DNA of 25,822 bases from assembly GCA_964549245.1 (NCBI GenBank), contig CAZJUO010000008.1, forward strand, positions 1-25,822, given 5' to 3'. This document shows, piece after piece, positions 16,028-20,121 of the stretch. The position numbers and the translations under genes are program-made. Origin of the DNA: CAZJUO01 sp964549245. GTDB taxonomy: Bacteria; Patescibacteriota; Patescibacteriia; UBA10025; JAHIVO01. Numbering within the stretch: position 1 is the first letter of the stretch; the number at the start of each line of letters is the position of its first letter. The notes under the pieces were generated by a model. The model did no database searches. It was given only the letters and a program-made list of their open reading frames with translations, and was not told the origin of the DNA.

Positions 16028-16053
16028 GAGAGTCCTACAGGGCTCTCTTTTTT
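16028..16053 (+). terminator. Rho-independent terminator
   Basis: GAGAGTCC (16028-16035) pairs with GGGCTCTC (16040-16047, one G-U) over a TACA loop, followed by six Ts. Confidence 0.85.
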
Positions 16054-16071
16054 ATTATTTAATAATAAGCA

Positions 16072-16100
16072 TTGACAACACCGCTTCCCCTTGTTTAAAT
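16072..16100 (+). promoter_or_regulatory. Candidate promoter of the lipoprotein gene
   Basis: -35 TTGACA (16072-16077), 17-base spacer, -10 TTAAAT (4 of 6). The A/T-rich leader is about 60 bases. Confidence 0.5.
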
Positions 16101-16164
16101 TAACAAATACCAAAATACACATATTGAACATTAATAAAAACACCTTTTTCAAAAGGAGGTACAT

Positions 16165-16938
16165 ATGAAAAAGGGCTTAGTTATACTGCTACTATTTATA
16201 GTCATATTGGTGGTTGGCTGTTCGGAGCCCGGCACTTTTGTCGAACCCGATCCTCAGCCGATGGAAGTAGTAGCGAGATTTATTTTTCCGCATGGCCCGG
16301 CTCCGGCTACTTGTTTTGTCTGTATCAACAATGTTCCGTATCGCTATGCTTTAGGCGATACTATTATGATTATTGATACAATACCTCCCAGTGATACGCT
16401 TCATTACAAAGAGTATACTATCGAGGGAGTGAATTGGCGGGGCTTCTTTAGCCGAACCGTCGTCCAGATCAAGCCAAGCGATAATGAGGTAGTAGTGGTA
16501 GATTTAGAGCCACAGGAACCACTTCTTACTCATTCCCATGCGTTGGTATGTGTCAGGTGCCAGGACATAGAGAGCGGAGAATATTTGAAAAAAAATTCCG
16601 TCTATCTACGACCAGAGGGAACGGACCGATACTACACCGTAGACCTCATGAATGAACTCCATCAGTCGATTGGTCCGATTGCTTACCAGTATTATTGGTT
16701 GATTAGTCCGGCGGTTGTGCTGGGCCAATACCACGATTCAGGTACGTTTGATATGATAGTGCATTACAATATTGGATCTTTCGCTTACGACCTCTGGGCT
16801 GGTGAAGTTGAATTTGGCACCAGCGATGTAGTAATCGTTTATTTACCAGTTCGCGTTTTCAAAGATACCTCTGGCAGTACCATAGACGTGGTATTATGGG
16901 GTGATGTTCAGATAACGTATTGGCAGTCATTCCTGTAA
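16165..16938 (+). CDS. Putative secreted lipoprotein, unknown function
   Basis: 257 residues. A classical lipoprotein signal: MKK, hydrophobic stretch LVILLLFIVILVV, lipobox VVGC with Cys19 as the lipidation site, so it is probably anchored outside the membrane. The mature part is rich in beta-type sequence (alternating Val/Ile/Tyr) and has two CxxC pairs (TCFVC and VCVRC). I do not recognise a family. The start is supported by a full AAGGAGGT four bases before the ATG. It is monocistronic, between terminators at 16028 and 16963. Confidence 0.75.
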   Translation: MKKGLVILLLFIVILVVGCSEPGTFVEPDPQPMEVVARFIFPHGPAPATCFVCINNVPYRYALGDTIMIIDTIPPSDTLHYKEYTIEGVNWRGFFSRTVVQIKPSDNEVVVVDLEPQEPLLTHSHALVCVRCQDIESGEYLKKNSVYLRPEGTDRYYTVDLMNELHQSIGPIAYQYYWLISPAVVLGQYHDSGTFDMIVHYNIGSFAYDLWAGEVEFGTSDVVIVYLPVRVFKDTSGSTIDVVLWGDVQITYWQSFL

Positions 16939-16962
16939 GCTTGCCACCAGTATATTGTACGT

Positions 16963-16990
16963 AACCCATGCGTCAGCGCGTGGGTTTTTT
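16963..16990 (+). terminator. Rho-independent terminator of the lipoprotein gene
   Basis: AACCCATGCG pairs with CGCGTGGGTT (one G-U) over a TCAG loop, then a T run: a 10-base stem ending a single-gene unit. Confidence 0.9.
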
Positions 16991-17012
16991 ATTTGAGGGC
17001 ATTTGTTGCCTA

Positions 17013-17040
17013 TATAATCAATATTCAGCTAAGCTGAATA
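17013..17040 (+). promoter_or_regulatory. -10 element plus perfect palindrome (possible operator) of the zinc-ribbon gene
   Basis: TATAAT at 17013-17018 is followed at once by TATTCAGCT-A-AGCTGAATA (17022-17040), a perfect inverted repeat with 9-base arms covering the expected transcription start. As DNA this is a repressor-operator layout; as RNA it would be a 5' hairpin. The -35 is not convincing. Confidence 0.5.
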
Positions 17041-17078
17041 AAATAACTAAAATAGCAAATCAAAAACCAGGAGAGAAA

Positions 17079-17312
17079 ATGGCATACTTTTATGGTAATT
17101 CGGGTCCTTCCAGGGACGGCGATAGTGATGATAATCAAAAACAAGTAGAATGCCTAAGTTCACCGAACGGAGAGCACACTAAGTATGGCAAGTACTGCAG
17201 ACATTGTGGAAAAGAAATTGGCGGTGAGCCGGTGAGTAATTGCCAGCAACGGCACAGTGCCTTAGAAGGCGGAGGGACAAAGTACTGCCCCGACTGTGGT
17301 GAGAAGCTATAA
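17079..17312 (+). CDS. Small double-CxxC zinc-ribbon protein
   Basis: 77 residues. The frame is open from 16968, but the upstream part crosses a terminator and promoter. The ATG at 17079 (MAYFYGNSGPSRDGDSDDNQ) has an SD (CAGGAG) with about 6-base spacing. Two zinc knuckles, KYCRHCGKEI (about 43-52) and KYCPDCGEKL (68-77), form a zinc ribbon of the kind found in many small regulatory or adaptor proteins. The N-terminal third is acidic and Gly/Ser-rich, probably disordered. No function can be assigned. It is monocistronic with its own terminator. Confidence 0.7.
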   Translation: MAYFYGNSGPSRDGDSDDNQKQVECLSSPNGEHTKYGKYCRHCGKEIGGEPVSNCQQRHSALEGGGTKYCPDCGEKL

Positions 17313-17337
17313 CATTTTATTATTGAATTAAATCATA

Positions 17338-17364
17338 AACTCGCGCCTAGGGTGCGAGTTTTTT
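17338..17364 (+). terminator. Rho-independent terminator of the zinc-ribbon gene
   Basis: AACTCGCGCC pairs with GGTGCGAGTT (one G-U) over TAG, followed by Ts. The T run merges directly into the tsaD-tail repeat starting at 17359. Confidence 0.85.
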
Positions 17365-17391
17365 ATACCAATTCCCAATTCGGATCAGCCA
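17359..17391 (-). repeat. Copy of the tsaD 3' end (left direct repeat)
   Basis: Near-identical to 18295-18327 at the true tsaD 3' end: TTTTTTATACCAATTCCCA then (A/G)TTCGGATC. Read on the - strand it encodes ADPNWELV and a stop, the same eight C-terminal residues as TsaD. No upstream coding homology exists, so this is a detached tail, not a gene. Confidence 0.8.
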
Positions 17392-17395
17392 CAGC

Positions 17396-17424
17396 TTGAC
17401 AGCTGTTTTTCGATGTGCTACAAT
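17396..17424 (+). promoter_or_regulatory. Strong promoter of the leader/attenuator unit
   Basis: -35 TTGACA (17396-17401), 17-base spacer, -10 TACAAT (17419-17424) with TGC extension. Initiation near 17431 is only a few bases from the leader ATG at 17435. Confidence 0.8.
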
Positions 17425-17434
17425 ATTTCTTGCT

Positions 17435-17530
17435 ATGAATACTTTTAGCACACAAACCTGGTATCGTTTTTATTTCCACTTCTTCTCTAACGAAGAGGTT
17501 GTTTCGCGTGTGCAAAAAAGTATGACATAA
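17435..17530 (+). CDS. Aromatic-rich leader peptide (31 residues), putative attenuator sensor
   Basis: Short ORF starting about 4 bases after the predicted transcription start. Residues 9-17 read WYRFYFHFF, seven aromatic residues in nine plus a His, a composition like leader peptides of Phe/Tyr/Trp-controlled operons. The codons for this run (17459-17485) end exactly on the first strand of a hairpin (17479-17485 with 17492-17498) that competes with the downstream terminator. No SD is present; initiation would be leaderless, as seems true for pilB and valS here. It has no homologue that I recognise. It may instead be chance coding within a structured leader. Confidence 0.5.
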   Translation: MNTFSTQTWYRFYFHFFSNEEVVSRVQKSMT

Positions 17531-17589
17531 TATACCACCCCTCTAACCAAACTACACACCGAGCCTCTTCTGCCAGAAGAGGTGTTTTT
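17479..17589 (+). promoter_or_regulatory. Putative transcription attenuator (competing hairpins 1:2, 2:3, 3:4)
   Basis: Strand 1 CTTCTTC (17479-17485) pairs with strand 2 GAAGAGG (17492-17498). Strand 2 is also perfectly complementary to strand 3 CCTCTTC (17564-17570). Strand 3 (CCTCTTCT) pairs perfectly with strand 4 AGAAGAGG (17575-17582), followed by TGTTTTTG, a terminator. A further long-range pair is GCACAC (17448-17453) with GTGTGC (17508-17513). A ribosome paused in the aromatic run would block strand 1, free strand 2 to hold strand 3, and allow read-through to the two small genes downstream. Confidence 0.55.
17564..17589 (+). terminator. Leader terminator (strands 3:4 of the attenuator)
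   Basis: Perfect 8-base stem CCTCTTCT/AGAAGAGG with a 3-base loop, then five Ts (17585-17589). It lies between the leader ORF and the 69-residue gene, so that gene requires read-through or its own promoter. Confidence 0.8.
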
Positions 17590-17680
17590 GTGTATGGCAA
17601 AACATATCCATTATGAAAACACGCACGTAAAAATATCAATACTGGCCGTCGGAATCTTAAACTGATGAAAGGAGGTGTAT

Positions 17681-17890
17681 ATGGCAGTCGAAACACAGCA
17701 GTTGATTATCTGCACACGGGAAACCTATTTGCGGCTGGCCCAGAGCTTGGGTATAAGCGAAGCGCAATGCATAGCATTGGCTGACCAGCTGCTGGCACAT
17801 AACATGCCCGGCCGTCATGATATGCTTGCCGCATATCAACGGTACGTAAAATTGCGCCGCGGTAATTCAAAAAGCATCCCTCTCTGGTAG
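17681..17890 (+). CDS. Small hypothetical protein (69 residues)
   Basis: Not recognised. The start is ATG at 17681 (MAVETQQLIICTRETYLRLA), with a strong SD AAAGGAGG ending 5 bases before; a GTG two codons earlier lies inside the SD and is rejected. The protein looks soluble and mainly helical, with a basic C-terminus (KLRRGNSKSIPLW). It is the first gene after the attenuator terminator and inside the block bounded by tsaD-tail repeats. A second small gene follows after 121 bases of structured DNA. Two adjacent small genes could suggest a toxin-antitoxin pair, but neither sequence shows a known toxin or antitoxin motif. Confidence 0.6.
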   Translation: MAVETQQLIICTRETYLRLAQSLGISEAQCIALADQLLAHNMPGRHDMLAAYQRYVKLRRGNSKSIPLW

Positions 17891-17899
17891 CTTTAAGCA

Positions 17900-17957
17900 G
17901 TGCGGTGGTGAAACTCGATCAATGAATGCGGCCACGCTCATAAGGGTTCCACCGCAC
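17900..17957 (+). promoter_or_regulatory. Long stem-loop between the two small genes
   Basis: GTGCGGTGG (17900-17908) pairs perfectly with CCACCGCAC (17949-17957). After a 3-base bulge the stem continues AACTC/GGGTT (one G-U), about 14 pairs around a 27-base loop. No T run follows, so it is not a terminator. It sits about 40 bases before the next SD and could be a regulatory or stabilising structure. Confidence 0.5.
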
Positions 17958-18011
17958 GCACTAACCTTCCATGTTATGGTAATATCAAACATCCGAAAGG
18001 AGGTGAAACCA

Positions 18012-18206
18012 ATGATGTCTCTGGATATTCTGATCTATGACGAACACAGCATAAAACGGGCGACTGAAAAAAACAGACTGCCCGAAGACGTGGCCCGAGC
18101 CTTTGGTCAAACACTGGCCCAGGATGTAATTCAGTTGTCTACGTTATCGATTCGGAGAAGCGGGCTCGACATCACCCCGCCGGATACGAGCGGAGCCGGC
18201 CATTAG
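18012..18206 (+). CDS. Small hypothetical protein (64 residues)
   Basis: Not recognised. Two adjacent ATGs (18012, 18015) follow a near-perfect AAGGAGGTGA (17997-18006), 5 or 8 bases away; the first is used here. The frame is open to 17922, but that extension reads through the stem-loop. The protein starts MMSLDILIYDEHSIKRATEK and has a predicted helix around RLPEDVARAFGQTLAQDVIQL, with a Pro/Gly/Ser C-terminus; no Cys and no membrane segment. It is the last gene of the block, before the terminator at 18270-18301. Confidence 0.6.
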   Translation: MMSLDILIYDEHSIKRATEKNRLPEDVARAFGQTLAQDVIQLSTLSIRRSGLDITPPDTSGAGH

Positions 18207-18269
18207 TTGGTAGCAAAAGGTACCACTGCGCGAGCTGTTTTCCTGCAAGCAGTTCTTTGTGTCCTATCT

Positions 18270-18301
18270 GTGCAGTCTCACAATTGAGGCTGCACTTTTT
18301 T
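18270..18301 (+). terminator. Rho-independent terminator ending the small-gene block
   Basis: GTGCAGTCTCA pairs with TGAGGCTGCAC (one G-U) over CAAT, then six Ts. The T run overlaps the tsaD stop codon on the opposite strand. Confidence 0.85.
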
Positions 18302-18327
18302 ATACCAATTCCCAGTTCGGATCTGCT
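18295..18327 (-). repeat. tsaD 3' end (right direct repeat)
   Basis: The genuine end of tsaD (EADPNWELV, stop). It matches 17359-17391, 936 bases away in the same orientation. In both copies a + strand terminator hairpin abuts the repeat. Confidence 0.8.
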
Positions 18328-19316
18328 TCCAGCGAGCGCCAGTCGGTGAAGTATTTTTTACGTGTGCGGTAATAACCAGCCAGGGCGATCATGACAGCGT
18401 TATCCGTGCATAGTTCAAGCGGCGGCGTGTAAAAGGAGGTCTTTGGCACTTCTTTGTTAAGTGCTTGCTGCAGTTGTTCGCGTAACGGTTGATTGGCGGC
18501 CACGCCGCCTGCCAAGAGCACGGTTTTTACTTTATGCTGTTTAGCGGCGGCAACTGTTTTTGCAACCAGTACGTCGGTTACTGCTTGCTGAAAACTGGCC
18601 GTGATATTATTCAGTTTTTTGCCAATAATTTTTTTACCTTTGGTTAGGTATAGTACTGACGTTTTTAATCCAGAAAAACTAAAATCAAAATTGTTATGGG
18701 TTAGCATTGGCCGAGGAAAATTATAAGCCGTAGAGTCTCCTTTTTCAGCCAGGCGCTGGATGTTCGGTCCGCCGGGGTAGCCGACACGAAGGATTTTGGC
18801 CACCTTGTCGAATGCTTCACCGGCTGCGTCGTCACGTGTCCGACCGATCAGCTTGTATGTGCCATGGCCGGCCATTAAAATTAATTCCGTATGCCCCCCG
18901 GATACCGTCAAGCTCAAGGCAGGGAAAGCAATGGCAGGGTGATTGAGCCAGTTGGCATAGATATGCCCTTCCATGTGGTTTACTCCAACTAATTTTGTAT
19001 GCCAAGCGTAAGCCAAGGCTCTGGCAGTTTGCACGCCTACTCGCAAGGAAGTGATTAATCCCGGACCCCTGGTAACCGCAATAGCATCAAGGTCGACTGG
19101 CCGCAGTGAAGCTTTTTTAAGGGTAGTTTGGATGGTTGGGATAATGGCGGTGATATGCTGCCTAGCCGCAACTTCTGGCACTACCCCGCCGTATTTGGCG
19201 TGGGTTTTTATTTGGGAGGCGACAACATGAGATAATACGCGCAAACTTTTTGTTTGTGCTTGGACTATGGCGGCCGCGGTTTCGTCGCAGCTTGTTTCTA
19301 TTCCTAGAATTATCAT
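18300..19316 (-). CDS. tsaD: tRNA N6-adenosine threonylcarbamoyltransferase TsaD
   Basis: Transfers the threonylcarbamoyl group to A37 of ANN-decoding tRNAs, together with TsaB and TsaE (tsaE is at 8392-8829). It has 338 residues, normal length. The ASKHA fold shows LGIETSCDETAAAIV (4-18) and the metal-binding HMEGH (His114, His118). TVSGGHTELIL, KVAKILRVGYPGGPNI, the FSFSGLKT segment and LLAGGVAANQPLR follow. The frame is open to 19388; the ATG at 19316 (MIILGIETSC) is the family start and lies 28 bases after a TACAAT -10. No SD. The stop codon is inside the T run of an opposing terminator, and an extra copy of its last codons occurs at 17359. Confidence 0.97.
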   Translation of the reverse strand: MIILGIETSCDETAAAIVQAQTKSLRVLSHVVASQIKTHAKYGGVVPEVAARQHITAIIPTIQTTLKKASLRPVDLDAIAVTRGPGLITSLRVGVQTARALAYAWHTKLVGVNHMEGHIYANWLNHPAIAFPALSLTVSGGHTELILMAGHGTYKLIGRTRDDAAGEAFDKVAKILRVGYPGGPNIQRLAEKGDSTAYNFPRPMLTHNNFDFSFSGLKTSVLYLTKGKKIIGKKLNNITASFQQAVTDVLVAKTVAAAKQHKVKTVLLAGGVAANQPLREQLQQALNKEVPKTSFYTPPLELCTDNAVMIALAGYYRTRKKYFTDWRSLEADPNWELV

Positions 19317-19334
19317 AAATAAATTTCTTAATGC

Positions 19335-19364
19335 TTGCTTATGTATTGTACCATATGTTATACT
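19335..19364. promoter_or_regulatory. Overlapping divergent promoters: tsaD (-) and small membrane gene (+)
   Basis: - strand: extended -10 TGGTACAAT (TACAAT at 19350-19345). + strand: -35 TTGCTT (19335-19340), 18-base spacer, extended -10 TGTTATACT (TATACT 19359-19364). The two polymerase sites overlap, so occupancy is probably mutually exclusive. Confidence 0.55.
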
Positions 19365-19399
19365 GGGATAAATAATAGTATTGTTCACGAAGGAGGGAG

Positions 19400-19618
19400 A
19401 TGATGCTCTTTGATGTTTTACTCATCATATTGGGGTCGTATGTGGCTACTTTTGCCGGAGCGTTGGGTTTGGTGATCATGGTTCGAAACAGCTTTATGTC
19501 ATTGAATTTTTTGAGCGGCTTCTTGTTGCTGGTTATTGGGTTCATCTTTGTACGTATCTCATGTCCTGATTGCGAGCCTGGCTTGCAGCCGCCGTCAGAA
19601 AAACCCAAAGCGCTATGA
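19400..19618 (+). CDS. Small two-helix membrane protein
   Basis: 72 residues. Two hydrophobic segments (about 4-27 and 36-53) with a short basic turn (MVRNSF), then a C-terminal tail with a single CPDC and a Pro/Lys-rich end. No family recognised. AAGGAGG (19390-19396) precedes two ATGs at 19400 and 19403; the second has better spacing (6 bases), so the true length may be 71. The stop codon lies in the terminator stem. It is monocistronic and divergent from tsaD. Confidence 0.65.
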   Translation: MMLFDVLLIILGSYVATFAGALGLVIMVRNSFMSLNFLSGFLLLVIGFIFVRISCPDCEPGLQPPSEKPKAL

Positions 19619-19636
19619 TATATATAGCGCTTTTTA
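19607..19636 (+). terminator. Rho-independent terminator overlapping the stop codon
   Basis: AAAGCGCTAT pairs perfectly with ATAGCGCTTT over a 7-base loop, followed by Ts. Coding sequence forms the 5' arm. Confidence 0.85.
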
Positions 19637-19646
19637 TATACTGTGC

Positions 19647-19675
19647 TTGACATGCCCAGCTGTCTATGCTACAGT
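19647..19675 (+). promoter_or_regulatory. Promoter of the 56-residue membrane protein gene
   Basis: -35 TTGACA (19647-19652), 17-base spacer, -10 TACAGT (19670-19675) with TGC extension. Leader about 50 bases. Confidence 0.75.
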
Positions 19676-19733
19676 GCCAGGAAAACATAAAGTAAAAACT
19701 GGTACGTATAACAAAATTAAATGGAGGTGCCTA

Positions 19734-19904
19734 ATGATGGAATCACCAGCAATAATTGCAATCGGCGGGATTGCCGGTTTTGTTCTGTTGGTCGTGCTTA
19801 TGGCCAAAGCCATGAGCGGAAGGCAGTCGCGGAAGATAGCTACCACCTTGGGGGATGGCAAGCATTTAAAAGGCGCTTATAGCCTGGTTCATAAGAAAAA
19901 ATAA
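19734..19904 (+). CDS. Small single-pass membrane protein (56 residues)
   Basis: One N-terminal transmembrane helix (about residues 5-25, IIAIGGIAGFVLLVVLMAKA) followed by a basic, soluble tail ending in HKKK. This is the layout of small inner-membrane proteins with a cytoplasmic tail. The start is ATG 19734 (or 19737), with SD GGAGGTG at 19723-19729; the frame is open from 19536 but runs through the previous terminator and promoter. No family recognised. A complete single-gene unit between its own promoter and terminator. Confidence 0.65.
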   Translation: MMESPAIIAIGGIAGFVLLVVLMAKAMSGRQSRKIATTLGDGKHLKGAYSLVHKKK

Positions 19905-19925
19905 AAAACCTTGGCGAGGTTTTTT
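19903..19925 (+). terminator. Rho-independent terminator of the 56-residue gene
   Basis: AAAAAACCT pairs with AGGTTTTTT over TGGCG. The stem is A/T-rich, with U run included. A second hairpin (TCCCAGC 19933-19939 with GCTGGGA 19955-19961) follows within 10 bases. Confidence 0.65.
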
Positions 19926-20060
19926 ACATACATCCCAGCTTGTACTGATTGCAGGCTGGGAATTTTATTAGTTGTGTATTGGTACCGCCTAGTAAAGGAA
20001 GTTCGAACTTTTTTCATGGAAAAAGCCTATAAAAGCATGGCTTAAACAATATTGAGCTAT

Positions 20061-20095
20061 AAAAATAACTCTCAAAGCATGTCTTTGAGAGTTAT
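20061..20095 (-). terminator. Rho-independent terminator of the modular secreted protein gene
   Basis: A perfect 13-base stem, ATAACTCTCAAAG (20065-20077) with CTTTGAGAGTTAT (20083-20095), followed on the - strand by Ts. It is 27 bases beyond the stop codon. Confidence 0.85.
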
Positions 20096-20121
20096 GATTA
20101 GGAAAATAATATCAACATTTA

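Noticed and set aside
16968..17078. Upstream extension of the zinc-ribbon gene
   Set aside because: It crosses a terminator, a -10 element and a palindrome; the SD supports 17079.
17594..17665. 23-codon ORF after the attenuator terminator
   Set aside because: No SD, starts just after the T run, no recognisable composition; not enough to call.
17681..18206. Toxin-antitoxin pair
   Set aside because: The two genes are small and adjacent, but no toxin or antitoxin fold is recognisable and a 121-base gap with a long stem-loop separates them.
18227..18280. CxxC-x7-CxxC zinc-ribbon-like reading in frame 2
   Set aside because: No start codon or SD in that frame, and half of it is the terminator stem; the Cys spacing is probably chance or a decayed remnant.
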